A stretch of 64,000 nt of DNA from CAIKNB01 sp964415965 (GTDB lineage: Bacteria; Patescibacteriota; Patescibacteriia; 2-12-FULL-60-25), in NCBI GenBank assembly GCA_964415965.1, contig CAYQCK010000001.1, forward strand, positions 1 to 64,000, written 5' to 3'. The position numbers and the translations under genes were made by a program. Positions 24,680 through 33,408 of this stretch are shown here, one piece after another. Position 1 is the first letter of the stretch. Every line of letters starts with the position of its first letter. The notes under the pieces were generated by a model. It was not told the origin of the DNA and did no database searches. It saw only the letters and a program-made list of their open reading frames with translations.

Positions 24680-25699
24680 TTATTTCGCCGGATTGAGCGG
24701 CGGCTTTCCCTCCAACACGGCGATGATGTTCTCGGCCGCGACCATGCCCATGGCCTCGCGCGCCTCGATAGTGGCGCTCGCGATGTGCGGCGTCAGGATG
24801 ACGTTGGGGAACGAGCGGAGCTCCAGGTTGTCGGTCAGGTCGCAATCGATGGCCGGTTCGCATTCGAAGACGTCGATGCCGGCGCCGGCGATGCGCTTGG
24901 TCTTGAGCGCGCGGAGCAGGGCCTTCTCGTCGACCACCGGGCCGCGGGCCGTGTTCACCAGGAACGCCGTCTTTTTCATCATCGAGAATTCGGCGGTCGA
25001 GATCATGTGGCGGGTCGAGGGGAGGAGCGGTACGTGGAGCGAGATGAAGTCCGCCGTCTGGAGAAGCTTTTCCTTGGTCATGTATTGGGCCTTGAACTCG
25101 CGTTCGACCTCGACGTTCTGCCGCATGTCGGAATAGACGAGCTTCATCCCGAACCCGTTGACCCCGCGCCGCGCCACGGCCGAGCCGATGCGTCCGGCGC
25201 CGATGATGCCCAGCGTCTTGCCGTACAGGTCCGTGCCGATGAAGTGGGTCGGCGACCAGCCCGTGTATTTCTTGGCTTTGGAGAAGGCGTCGGCCTCGGG
25301 GATGCGCCGCGCCAGCGCGATCATGAGCGCGAAAGTGTGTTCCGCCACGGCCTCGTTGACCTTGTCCGACGGCGTGTTGGTGACCGGGATGCCGCGTTTC
25401 TTGGCCGCCGCCAGGTCCACGTTGTCGAACCCGACCGCGTAGTTGGCCACGATCTTGAGTTGTTTGCCGGCCGCCGCCAGCACTTCGTCGTCGATCTTGT
25501 CGGTCAGCAGGGAAAGGATGGCGTCCGCGCCTTTCGCCTTCTGCAGCAGGGTCTTGCGCGGGATGACTTTGTCCTCGGCGAAGACTTCGACCCTGTAGCC
25601 TTTGGCCTTCAGGGCTTTTATCCCGGAATCGGCGAACCGGCGGGTGACGTAGACGTATGGCTTTGGCATAGGTTTGGCGAACGGATTAGCTTTTGGCAT
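24680..25699 (-). CDS. D-2-hydroxyacid dehydrogenase (NAD-dependent)
   Basis: 339 residues from ATG 25699 (AAGGA 5 nt upstream); ATG 25669 (MPKPYVYVTRRF) is a good alternative. The Rossmann motif is LGIIGAGRIGSAVARRG; the catalytic Arg lies in LVNTARGPVVDEKAL, Glu in IDVFECEP and His in ILTPHIASAT, as in glyoxylate/hydroxypyruvate or phosphoglycerate dehydrogenases. It should reduce a 2-keto acid with NAD(P)H. The start overlaps the end of the BASS transporter gene by 14 nt, so it is the third gene of an operon with a sugar kinase and a transporter. Confidence 0.9.
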   Translation of the reverse strand: MPKANPFAKPMPKPYVYVTRRFADSGIKALKAKGYRVEVFAEDKVIPRKTLLQKAKGADAILSLLTDKIDDEVLAAAGKQLKIVANYAVGFDNVDLAAAKKRGIPVTNTPSDKVNEAVAEHTFALMIALARRIPEADAFSKAKKYTGWSPTHFIGTDLYGKTLGIIGAGRIGSAVARRGVNGFGMKLVYSDMRQNVEVEREFKAQYMTKEKLLQTADFISLHVPLLPSTRHMISTAEFSMMKKTAFLVNTARGPVVDEKALLRALKTKRIAGAGIDVFECEPAIDCDLTDNLELRSFPNVILTPHIASATIEAREAMGMVAAENIIAVLEGKPPLNPAK

Positions 25700-26657
25700 A
25701 GGTCCTTTTTGGTTTGGCGATTTTGTCCTGCTTGATGACGCGCGTCGCGAGCCATTTGATTGGCGGCAGCAGGGCGTTGACTGCGGTCAGGATGATGATG
25801 AGCTTGGGCACGACGTTCTGTTCCGCGAAGAACCGGCCGCCGATGTAGAGCGCCACCGTGTTGTTCATGTAGACCAGGCAAAGCGCGATGGTGATGCGTT
25901 CGGCCGGTGTCCTCCAGTAGGTCGTGGCGTAGCCGAACCAGGCGATGCCGCCCATGAACGCCGTCATGACGATGATGATGCCCAGGTCGTACGGGTTGAA
26001 GGTGTAGTTGGAGCCGATGATGCCGTCGGCCGTGACCCCGGCGACCAGGACGCCGAACAGGATGAGAGATATCTCGCGCCAGGCCAGGTCGTGGCGCGCC
26101 ACGAATTTTTTGGCGCGGCGCTTGATGAGCATGGCGGCCCCGAAGGGCAGGACGATGGTCAGCAGGAGCGAGCCGAACATGCTCAGGACCGGGAAGTCGA
26201 CGCTTTTGCCGATCACCAGCCAGAGCACGAGCGGCATGGTCAAGGGCGCGAGGAGCGAAGTCGTGACCGCGATGAGCATGGCCAGCGACTGCCGGCCGCC
26301 GAACAGGTCGGCCACGAGCGCGATGGTCAGGCCCGTCGGCGCCGCCCCGACGATGAGGAAGGCTAGGGCCCAATCCGGGGCGAAGAGCCAGCAGGGGAGC
26401 CACATGCCGAGCGGCATGAGCACGAGCATGTTCAGGTTCGTGACCGTCAGCATCTTCCAATCCTTCACGTAGGATTTGAGCTCCCCCAGGTCCAGCCGCA
26501 GGCTCGACACCAGGAAGATCATCATCAGGAGCAGGGTGGTGTAGGCGTTCAGGGGCCGGAGCTGTTCGGGGAAGATGACGCCGGCGAGCAGCGCGAACAG
26601 CACCAGCAGGATCTGGTTGTCGTTCAGGAAATCACGAAGGCGGTGGAGCGAGGTCAT
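25686..26657 (-). CDS. Bile acid:sodium symporter family (BASS) transporter
   Basis: 323 residues with about ten membrane segments and little outside them. Sequence features fit the BASS/SBF fold: FLVSSLRLDLGELKSYVKDW, APTGLTIALVADLFGG (the polar crossover region) and YMNNTVALYIGGRFF. Bacterial members move organic anions such as pyruvate, pantoate or bile acids with sodium. ATG overlaps the stop of the PfkB gene (ATGA) and the dehydrogenase gene overlaps its end. The neighbours suggest import of a hydroxy or keto acid, but that is inference. Confidence 0.85.
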   Translation of the reverse strand: MTSLHRLRDFLNDNQILLVLFALLAGVIFPEQLRPLNAYTTLLLMMIFLVSSLRLDLGELKSYVKDWKMLTVTNLNMLVLMPLGMWLPCWLFAPDWALAFLIVGAAPTGLTIALVADLFGGRQSLAMLIAVTTSLLAPLTMPLVLWLVIGKSVDFPVLSMFGSLLLTIVLPFGAAMLIKRRAKKFVARHDLAWREISLILFGVLVAGVTADGIIGSNYTFNPYDLGIIIVMTAFMGGIAWFGYATTYWRTPAERITIALCLVYMNNTVALYIGGRFFAEQNVVPKLIIILTAVNALLPPIKWLATRVIKQDKIAKPKRTYAKS

Positions 26658-27676
26658 GCGTTGTACGGATGGACCCTGACCTTGGCCGCGGCTTTGCCGG
26701 GGAAGGCTTTCAGGATGCCGGCTTTGGCTCCCATGTGGGTCACGACGCCGTGGGCATTAAGCGTCGCGGCCTTGAGCGCGCTCATGGCGTCGCCCTGCTT
26801 GATGAGCGCGGCCACGAACGCCGAACCGAAGGCGTCTCCGGCGCCGGTCGTATTCAGCGCCTTGCCTTCGATGGCCGGCGCGTGCCAGGTCGAGCCGCGG
26901 AGATGGGCGTAGGCGCCATGCGCGCCGTCGGTCAGCACCAGGCATTGCCGGGGGATGGGCCCGAGCTTGTTCAGGATGCGCTGCAGGTCGCGCGGCGCCA
27001 GGTTTGCCAGATGCGCCGCTTCGTCCCGATTCAGGATGAGGACGTCGGTCTGCATGAGCCAGGGGAGCAGACGGTCGAAACCGAGGTCGAGTTCGGCGTT
27101 GCCTGGGTTCCAGGCGACGCGCATCAGGGACGTTTTGGCATGGCCGAAAACGGCGCGCAGCGTCTTGGCGTCGCCCGCGACGCTGGTCAGGTAGAGCCAG
27201 CCGCCGCGGAGCTTGTCCCACGGGATGCGCTTGGCATCCAGCCTGCGCGCGGCGCCGCGATGGACCAGGATGGCCCTATTGCCGGAGCCGGCCAATAGGA
27301 TTACCGAATAAGCCGAATGCTCTTTGGGATCGATTTGGATGCCGGTTGCGTCGATCTTTTCGCGTTTGAGTTCGGTCAGGATCTCGCGGCCGCCGAGGTC
27401 GTCGCCGACGCGGCTCACGCACGCGGTCTTGAGGCCGAAACGCGCGAACGTCACGGCCGCGTTCGTGGCGCCGCCGCCGGTCTGGAAAGCGATTTCGTCG
27501 ACCGGTATCTTGGCGCCCATCGGGAAGCAGGCGTCGAACCCGTCCGGGGCCCCCGGGTCGTTGCGCCGTTCGAAGGCCTTGCTCCTGATGAACACGTCGC
27601 GCGTCGCCGAACCTAAAGTGACGATGTCGAAGGCCGGCTTAGCCGACCGGGTTTTCCTGGCTTGTTTCATGCCCAT
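26654..27676 (-). CDS. PfkB-family carbohydrate kinase
   Basis: 340 residues. The ribokinase fold shows FDIVTLGSATRDVFI at the start, a GGG-type sugar loop (QTGGGATNAAVTFARFG) and the catalytic NTTGAGDAFGSAFVAAL near residue 285, with Asp as base. It phosphorylates a sugar or nucleoside. A -10-like TAGAAT ends directly before ATG 27676, so the true start may be ATG 27670 at the first transcribed base. It is the first gene of the PfkB/BASS/dehydrogenase operon and divergent from the DUF2207 gene. A second, different PfkB gene is at 35038-36036. Confidence 0.9.
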   Translation of the reverse strand: MGMKQARKTRSAKPAFDIVTLGSATRDVFIRSKAFERRNDPGAPDGFDACFPMGAKIPVDEIAFQTGGGATNAAVTFARFGLKTACVSRVGDDLGGREILTELKREKIDATGIQIDPKEHSAYSVILLAGSGNRAILVHRGAARRLDAKRIPWDKLRGGWLYLTSVAGDAKTLRAVFGHAKTSLMRVAWNPGNAELDLGFDRLLPWLMQTDVLILNRDEAAHLANLAPRDLQRILNKLGPIPRQCLVLTDGAHGAYAHLRGSTWHAPAIEGKALNTTGAGDAFGSAFVAALIKQGDAMSALKAATLNAHGVVTHMGAKAGILKAFPGKAAAKVRVHPYNA

Positions 27677-27707
27677 ATTCTACCATGTAGCCGCATTTGA
27701 TACCTAT

Positions 27708-29414
27708 ATGAAAAAACTGGCTTTAATCCTGTCTTTGGCGCTGGCTTTCGCGGTCTTGCCTGGCCTGGCCTCGGCCGCCGAGGTCATCCGCGACTTCGCG
27801 GTCACGGTCAAGCCCGACGGCGGCCGCCGGCTCGTGTTCGAGGAATCCATCGAATACGACTTCGGCGACGCTGACCGCCACGGCATCTACCGCTACATCC
27901 CGGAGGCCTATGAACGCAACGGCGGCAACTATAACTACCATCTCCAGGTCATCGGCGTCTGGCGCGATGGCCAACCTGAACCGTACGAGGTGTCGCGCGG
28001 CGGCGGGAATGTCGACATTAAGATCGGCGACGCCAACAAAACCGTCACCGGAGCGCATACCTACGCCATCCGTTATGCCACCGACCGGGCCATCAACTTC
28101 TTCGATACCCACTCCGAGCTCTACTGGAACGTGACCGGCAACGGCTGGCAGGTGCCCATCGAGAAGGCGTCGATCGATTTCAGCTATCTCGACGCCATCC
28201 AGCCCGACGAGGTCCGGACCGAATGCTTCACCGGCGTGTACGGTTCGACCGAAAAGGATTGCGCCACCCGAGAACTTTACCAGTCCTCCGCCTCCAGCTT
28301 CGTGTCCAAGCGCGTGCTCCAACCGTCGGAAGGCCTGACCGTCGTCTGGGGATTCTACGGCGGCCGGAATTTCCCGGCCCCGACCTTCTGGGAAAAGGCC
28401 AAGATGCTCCTGGCCGACAATTTCGTCCTCTTCCTGCCGTTCATCGCCTTCGCCGTCATGTTCTGGCGCTGGTGGACCAAGGGCAAGGATGCCAAGCTCA
28501 ACACCGTCATCCCCGAATACGAAGCGCCGCGCGGGATGACCCCGGCCTTGATGGGCGCGTCCATGACCGCCGGCACGGTGCCCGACCGCACGGTCACGGC
28601 CACCATCATCGACCTGGCGCGCCGCGGTTTCCTCAAGATAGAATTCGGCGAGAAGAAGGGCCTGTTCGGCAAGAGCCAGACCTTTACCTTCGTCCGGCAG
28701 AACCAAGGCGAGAACCTCGGCCTGCAGGATTACGAGCAGACGATCTTCACCGGGTTGTTCAAGAACGGCGACCGGCAATCGGTCGACGACCTTAAGGACG
28801 GCAAGTTCTACGCCACGGTCACGAACTTCAAATCGCAGGTCGCCAAGCAGGTCAATGCCCTTAAACTGTTCGACAAGAACCCGACCCTGGTCCGGACGGC
28901 CTATATCGCCATCGCGGCCGCCGTTGTGTTCGTCGGTTTTGTCCTGAGCGCGAACACCCTCGGTTCGTTCAGCGCCTTCGTAGCCGGCCTCATCGTCGCC
29001 GTCTTCGGCTGGGTCATGCCGCGGCGCACGGCCGAAGGCACCCAGGTCCTGACCGACATCGAGGGATTCAAGTGGTTCCTCTCGGTCACCGAAAAGGACC
29101 GGATGGATTTCCACAACGCCCCGGAGCGCACGCCCGAGCAGTTCCAGGATCTTCTGCCGTACGCCATCGTCTTCGGCGTCGAGAACAAATGGGCTGCCCA
29201 ATTCGCATCGATGAATTTGCCGCCGCCGGACTGGGCCACGGGCAACGTCTCGTCGATGAATACCGTAATCCTGGCTTCAAGCCTAAGCTCCATGCATTCG
29301 GCCGCCTCGGCTGCGGCCTTTTCGCCGCCCAGTTCGGCCGGCTCCGGCGGCTCCGGATTTTCTGGTGGCGGTTCGGGTGGCGGAGGTGGTGGTGGCGGCG
29401 GCGGGAGCTGGTAG
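27708..29414 (+). CDS. DUF2207 membrane protein
   Basis: 568 residues from ATG 27708, chosen because a signal peptide follows directly (MKKLALILSLALAFAVLPG, cleavage near Ala-Ser-Ala). The outer N-terminal domain (to about 215) is beta-rich; a membrane segment is near 235-255 (FVLFLPFIAFAVMFW), a cytoplasmic domain follows, then a hydrophobic pair near 400-445. The tail is Ser/Gly-rich and ends in poly-Gly with SW, as in DUF2207 proteins. These are widespread in Patescibacteria; the function is unknown. Confidence 0.85.
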   Translation: MKKLALILSLALAFAVLPGLASAAEVIRDFAVTVKPDGGRRLVFEESIEYDFGDADRHGIYRYIPEAYERNGGNYNYHLQVIGVWRDGQPEPYEVSRGGGNVDIKIGDANKTVTGAHTYAIRYATDRAINFFDTHSELYWNVTGNGWQVPIEKASIDFSYLDAIQPDEVRTECFTGVYGSTEKDCATRELYQSSASSFVSKRVLQPSEGLTVVWGFYGGRNFPAPTFWEKAKMLLADNFVLFLPFIAFAVMFWRWWTKGKDAKLNTVIPEYEAPRGMTPALMGASMTAGTVPDRTVTATIIDLARRGFLKIEFGEKKGLFGKSQTFTFVRQNQGENLGLQDYEQTIFTGLFKNGDRQSVDDLKDGKFYATVTNFKSQVAKQVNALKLFDKNPTLVRTAYIAIAAAVVFVGFVLSANTLGSFSAFVAGLIVAVFGWVMPRRTAEGTQVLTDIEGFKWFLSVTEKDRMDFHNAPERTPEQFQDLLPYAIVFGVENKWAAQFASMNLPPPDWATGNVSSMNTVILASSLSSMHSAASAAAFSPPSSAGSGGSGFSGGGSGGGGGGGGGGSW

Positions 29415-29486
29415 GGCGAATTACCTTCGCCTGTTCCGATGAAGATGTTTTCTAGGGGCGCGATTCATCGCGCCCTTTCGTAATAG

Positions 29487-29519
29487 AAAAAGCCCCGACA
29501 GCGAGTCGCTGTCGGGGCG
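29487..29519 (-). terminator. Rho-independent terminator
   Basis: GCCCCGACAGCG pairs with CGCTGTCGGGGC (about 29492-29518); on the minus strand five T follow. It ends the minus-strand gene pair at 29524-31253. Confidence 0.85.
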
Positions 29520-29523
29520 GGTG

Positions 29524-30036
29524 TCACCTGCCTTTGCCGGATTTGCCGATGAGGCTTCCGGTCTTGGGCGGCGCATCGGGCCGGGGGATGGCTTGCTTGG
29601 GCAGGGGCGGGGGATCCCCGAAGTGCTTTCGCAGCCTGTCGGCCAACTGCTTGAGCTGGCCGCCTTTTTCGTACAGCTCGACGTAGAAGGCCGTGCGCAA
29701 TTCAGCGAAGGTCGCCGCCATCCACTGCGTCCGCTTCTTGAGCCGCGGCTGCAGGATCTGGAGGACGTCGATGATGACGCGTTTGGCTTGGGCTTCGTTC
29801 TCGGGCCAAACCGCGAGCAGCATGACCTTGCGGAATAGCTCGGCGTCCTCGTCCGGCAGGTTCTCCAGCTCCTTGAAGCTCACGCCGGTCAGGCCTTCGA
29901 GCTGCAGGAGGGTCTGGATGGTCTTGAACGAGGAGGACGAGGCTTTCTCCGGCGGCGGCACGCTGGCCACGCCAGGGGCTTTCGGCACGTTGAACGCGTC
30001 GTCCCCGAGGTAGGCCGCATCGCGCGACTGGATCAC
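29524..30036 (-). CDS. C-terminal part of a probable frameshifted protein
   Basis: From GTG 30036 this encodes 170 residues with a helical core (FKTIQTLLQLEGLTGVSFKE, FRKVMLLAVWPENEAQAKRV) and a basic Pro-rich tail. The frame stays open upstream for another 130 codons to about 30435 with no start codon, and that part is an acidic Glu/Pro/Ala linker (ESDKPTDAKNRETEADETGW) with normal codon use. This implies translation enters from the gene at 30429-31253 by a -1 shift at C CCA AAA (30435-30441). Alternative: an assembly or mutational indel. The fused protein would be about 575 residues. Function unknown. Confidence 0.6.
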   Translation of the reverse strand: MIQSRDAAYLGDDAFNVPKAPGVASVPPPEKASSSSFKTIQTLLQLEGLTGVSFKELENLPDEDAELFRKVMLLAVWPENEAQAKRVIIDVLQILQPRLKKRTQWMAATFAELRTAFYVELYEKGGQLKQLADRLRKHFGDPPPLPKQAIPRPDAPPKTGSLIGKSGKGR

Positions 30037-30428
30037 TTGGTTGTCCGGGGGGTCGCCCAGGATGATCCCTTCGGCTTCCAGGTCCTCGATGGTGATTTCG
30101 GTCGAACTGACGGTCGGAGCGACGCCCTCGATGGGCGCTTGGGCCGAGGCGATGGCCGTCTCGACCAGCGCGTCGACTTCGGGGTCGACCTCGCGTTGGC
30201 TGGATGGCGTCCCCGCCTTCTGGTCGGGCTCGGCTTCCGCCGGGGTCCGTTCCGCATCAGGCTCGGGTCCGTCCGATTCCGTCGCGCCGGGGCGTTCCGT
30301 CTCGCGTTGTCCTTCTTCCCAGCCCGTCTCGTCGGCTTCGGTTTCGCGGTTCTTGGCGTCCGTCGGCTTGTCCGACTCGGGTGCGGCCGCAGCGGCCGCC
30401 TTCCCAGCCGTTTCAGCCGCGGGCGCCT

Positions 30429-31253
30429 CTACGCTTTTGGGGAGCTTCCGTCGAGGAAATCCCCCTCGTCCTTCTCGAACCCCATCTTCTTGAGGCCGAG
30501 CTGGATGACGCCGTGCAGGTCGGCCAGCAGGATGTTGGCCACCAGGATGCGCGGGGTCGCGATCTCGAGGCGCTGCTTGGCCGTGAAGATCTCGCGGGGC
30601 TTGGTCCGCTCCTGCTCGATCTCGGCGTCGCGGATCCTGTCGCGGATCTCGAGCGGCACCTTGGTGTTCCAGATGTTCGACGGGATGGCGCCCATGACAT
30701 CGAGATGCGTGAGCACGGGCTTGAGCGGCTTGCCGCCGTGCAGCCCGCGTTCCTTGAGGAACGATTCGATGAGCGAGGCTACCGCGTCGCGCCGCGGGTC
30801 CGAATCCGCCTCCCAGCTGAACTCGCCGAGCAGGCCGTTGAGGATGTCGGACGCGTCGCAGTACGTCACGAGTTCGTCTGGATCGAACGCCTCGTCGAAC
30901 TCCGTCGGCGTGCGGTCTTCCGAGTCGATCACCTGGTCGATGAGCGACGCCTGGAAGTTGGCTTCCATCTTGCGTGCCGCTTTGGCCGGCACGCCGGCCA
31001 GGGCCGTGGTCACGCGCTGCCGGATGTCCGGGCGCTGGGTCAGCGCCTGCAGCCGGTCAGTGGCCGTAAGCAGGGTGCGGCGCACGGGGGCGTTGAGCTC
31101 CTCGAGGTCGAGCCGGCGGATGACGCGGATGAACTCCGCCGTCACCTGCAACGGCACGCTTCCGGCCAGATGGTCCTTGGCTTCCTGGGCCAGCTGTTCG
31201 TCCGACTTTTTGTCTGCTTCTTTGTGCTGCAGGCGGGTGCTGTTCAGCTCCAT
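30429..31253 (-). CDS. N-terminal part of a probable frameshifted protein
   Basis: 274 residues from ATG 31253, ending at TAG 30429. It is largely helical and charged, with QRPDIRQRVTTALAGVPAKA, DPDELVTYCDASDILNGLLG and KQRLEIATPRILVANILLAD. Two codons before the stop is a slippery heptamer, C CCA AAA; a -1 shift there avoids the stop and continues through an acidic linker into the domain ending at 29524. If no shift occurs, the product is this 274-residue form with a short tail. No family recognised. The next gene upstream on the strand (31503-32132) lies 249 nt away. Confidence 0.6.
   Translation of the reverse strand: MELNSTRLQHKEADKKSDEQLAQEAKDHLAGSVPLQVTAEFIRVIRRLDLEELNAPVRRTLLTATDRLQALTQRPDIRQRVTTALAGVPAKAARKMEANFQASLIDQVIDSEDRTPTEFDEAFDPDELVTYCDASDILNGLLGEFSWEADSDPRRDAVASLIESFLKERGLHGGKPLKPVLTHLDVMGAIPSNIWNTKVPLEIRDRIRDAEIEQERTKPREIFTAKQRLEIATPRILVANILLADLHGVIQLGLKKMGFEKDEGDFLDGSSPKA
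30435..30441 (-). promoter_or_regulatory. Candidate -1 ribosomal frameshift site
   Basis: The zero frame on the minus strand reads TCC CCA AAA GCG TAG, containing the heptamer C CCA AAA of the X-XXY-YYZ form. A -1 shift gives CCC AAA AGC GTA GAG and an open frame of 303 codons. Two 4-base homopolymers make a sequencing indel the main alternative. Confidence 0.5.
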
Positions 31254-31469
31254 GTCAGGCTTCTCCTCATGGTTGAGCCGAAAATTGGGTGTAATGTGCG
31301 ATGGACCAACTTCCCATGTTTTGGCTTGTTTGTCAAGCCTAAACGGTCGATCGGCCTCGTCATCCAGTCTTATCCCGGAATCCGGGATTAGTGAAGTCTG
31401 GACCGAGGAATCTTATCGTTTTCGGCGCCCGGCGTTACCCGGATTTGGCCGCCCGCCGCCGTCTGGACG

Positions 31470-31497
31470 AAAAACCGACCGGTGAGTCCCGGTCGGC
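31470..31497 (-). terminator. Rho-independent terminator
   Basis: ACCGACCGG (31474-31482) pairs with CCGGTCGG (31489-31496); T-run on the minus strand. It ends the gene at 31503. The stretch between 31254 and 31470 shows no gene. Confidence 0.8.
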
Positions 31498-31502
31498 ACG
31501 TT

Positions 31503-32132
31503 TCAGTTCAGGCTGTCACGTCCGTTTTCGGCCGCGTCGGCGTCCATGCCCCTCCTGAGGCATGACGGCTCGTTGATGAGTTGGCCTAGCGCCCGGCAGA
31601 TGGTCTGGAGCGCCAGCCGGCGGAGCCCGAGGTCCAAGTCAGCTTGCCTGTCGGCGCCGAGACCGTTGAACTTTTCGGCCAGCCGGCGGCCGAGTTCGCC
31701 TCCGTTATCGCGCAAGGCCACGATCCCGCTGGTTTTCAGGTGGTCGAAGGCCGTGAGTTCCGCTCGGTAGTCGTCGGCTTCGAGATGCGACGTTATCTTG
31801 GCGAGCGCCGACCGGCAGGCTTTGATGCGGTCCTCGACGAGCGAAGCCTGGGCGAGCAGGGCGCCTTGGTGGAACTGGGGATGGACCGGCTGCCTGGTCT
31901 CGGTCCAGCGCCGGAGCGTCGGGCCGGATACCCCGGCCGCCAAACCGATCCGTTCCAGCGCCTCCTCTTCCGGCGAGCCGCAGGCGCGGTGGATCTCCAG
32001 GCCGCGCTCGAGGGCGGCCGCAAAATACTCGGCGCGTTCCCTTTCCGGCCCCTCGGCCGGATAGTCGCGATGCAGCTCGAGGAGCTCGTGCCACGCGTCC
32101 CACAAGGTCCATAGGTCAGGCTCGTCTTCCAT
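31503..32132 (-). CDS. Uncharacterised protein, partly helix-turn-helix-like
   Basis: 209 residues from ATG 32132, chosen for AAGGAG 8 nt upstream. It is acidic and helical: LWTLWDAWHELLELHRDYPA at the start, then EEALERIGLAAGVSGPTLRR, which reads like a helix-turn-helix, and a helical C-terminal half (ALQTICRALGQLINEP). It could be a DNA-binding regulator, but the evidence is weak. It has its own terminator and is divergent from the NUDIX gene. Confidence 0.6.
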   Translation of the reverse strand: MEDEPDLWTLWDAWHELLELHRDYPAEGPERERAEYFAAALERGLEIHRACGSPEEEALERIGLAAGVSGPTLRRWTETRQPVHPQFHQGALLAQASLVEDRIKACRSALAKITSHLEADDYRAELTAFDHLKTSGIVALRDNGGELGRRLAEKFNGLGADRQADLDLGLRRLALQTICRALGQLINEPSCLRRGMDADAAENGRDSLN

Positions 32133-32231
32133 CTGGGCACTCCTTATCTGAAAAGGGCTTTCCCAACATAGCAATCCTCAGCCTGATTGCCAAGCGTTGC
32201 GGACGCGTTCGCCGGATGTTAGCCTGGTCGC

Positions 32232-32726
32232 ATGAAACGCGAACAGATCGAGTGCATCTCCCTCTACGGCAACAAAACCATGGTGCCGGTATCCAAGCTC
32301 CAGCTCCGCCCGGCGGCTTACGGCTTCGTGGTCCATGACGGTAAGCTTCTCGTGGTCCAGATGCGCCACACCGGCAAGTTCTGGTTCCCGGGCGGCGCGC
32401 TCGAGAAAGGCGAGACGCTCGAGGAGTGCGTCAAGCGCGAGGTCTGGGAGGAGACAGGCGTCGATATAGAGGTCATCGAACTCCTGCATTTCAAGGAAGT
32501 CTTCTTCTACTACGACCCCGAGGACAGCGCTTTCCATAATTTTTCCTTCTTCTACCTGTGCCGTCCGCTCACGCTCGAGACGACCGACGAGCACATCATG
32601 GACGACGAGGAGACGAACAACGCGCAATGGGTCGCCCTCGCTGAATTCGACCAGGGATTCCACGCGTCGGTCTCCGAGGTGCTGGAAATCTACCGCCAAA
32701 AGCAGGCATGCCTGCCGCCGCAATAA
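32232..32726 (+). CDS. NUDIX hydrolase
   Basis: 164 residues. The Nudix box is GGALEKGETLEECVKREVWE followed by ETGV, matching G-x5-E-x7-RE-x2-EE-x-G with all metal-binding Glu present. AAYGFVVHDGKLLVVQMRH precedes it in the usual position. Such enzymes hydrolyse nucleoside diphosphates linked to another group; the substrate cannot be told. No Shine-Dalgarno site precedes ATG 32232, so the mRNA may be nearly leaderless. Confidence 0.92.
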   Translation: MKREQIECISLYGNKTMVPVSKLQLRPAAYGFVVHDGKLLVVQMRHTGKFWFPGGALEKGETLEECVKREVWEETGVDIEVIELLHFKEVFFYYDPEDSAFHNFSFFYLCRPLTLETTDEHIMDDEETNNAQWVALAEFDQGFHASVSEVLEIYRQKQACLPPQ

Positions 32727-32752
32727 CAAAGCCCCGAAGAATCTCGGGGCTG
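32727..32752. terminator. Terminator between convergent genes
   Basis: GCCCCGA (32731-32737) pairs with TCGGGGC (32744-32750). The T-rich side favours the minus strand. Confidence 0.7.
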
Positions 32753-32756
32753 ATCG

Positions 32757-33374
32757 TCAGAACTGCAGTAACCAGGGCTTGTGTCGTCGGCTTTTGCGGA
32801 GGAGCGGGGTAATCCGTCGTCGGAAGCTCCGTAAACCATAGGCGTCCTCGTCGAGCAGGCTGGCGATCCGCAGCCAGGCGGGACGGGCCCGTACATCGTC
32901 GCGTCGGTTCCCCATGAAACCGAGGACGAAGAAGTGCTCGGTCAGGTCATCGTGGACTTTGGCTTGGATGCCCATGCGGTATGCCGCTTTGGCGATCTTC
33001 TCGACGCAATCGTCGCAATGGAATCCGCATACCGCCAAGCGCGAGATGTCGCCTAGGCTCCGGACAAAACGACGGGCGTCAGGATAGACCTTCTCCGTGC
33101 AGTGACGTTTGAACGAGAGGGGAACGACCGCGATGCCGTCCTCCGGCCGCAGGTCGAACTGGGGCGCCAATAACGACACATCCGCCCTGGTCGGGTCGTC
33201 CTCGCAAGAGAACAGCGCCCAGACGATGCGCCAACCGCGTCGGCGATATCGTTGGTCCATGATGCGGCCCAGGGCTTCCGCCCGTTCATGTAGCCTCGCA
33301 TGCCCTCCTTGGCCGAACATGTGGAGCGCGTCCAGGTAGGGGGTGATTGGGTAGAGGAAAAGGGCGACTTTCAA
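32757..33374 (-). CDS. Uncharacterised protein with paired cysteines
   Basis: 205 residues starting at TTG 33374, supported by AGGAGG 5 nt upstream. The N-terminus (KVALFLYPITPYLDALHMFG) and the middle (AVCGFHCDDCVEKIAKAAYR, then VHDDLTEHFF) suggest an alpha/beta protein; Cys and His in CGFHCDDC could bind metal. The C-terminus is very basic (RSFRRRITPLLRKSRRHKPW). No family is recognised. It converges on the NUDIX gene and lies downstream of the aldolase gene on the same strand. Confidence 0.65.
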   Translation of the reverse strand: MKVALFLYPITPYLDALHMFGQGGHARLHERAEALGRIMDQRYRRRGWRIVWALFSCEDDPTRADVSLLAPQFDLRPEDGIAVVPLSFKRHCTEKVYPDARRFVRSLGDISRLAVCGFHCDDCVEKIAKAAYRMGIQAKVHDDLTEHFFVLGFMGNRRDDVRARPAWLRIASLLDEDAYGLRSFRRRITPLLRKSRRHKPWLLQF

Positions 33375-33408
33375 AATAACCTCCTGGCCGGAGGTTATTC
33401 GAGATTTG

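Noticed and set aside
27723..29201. 492-codon minus-strand frame opposite the DUF2207 gene
   Set aside because: Asp/Val/Gly/Arg-rich antisense shadow; the plus-strand gene has signal peptide and domain features.
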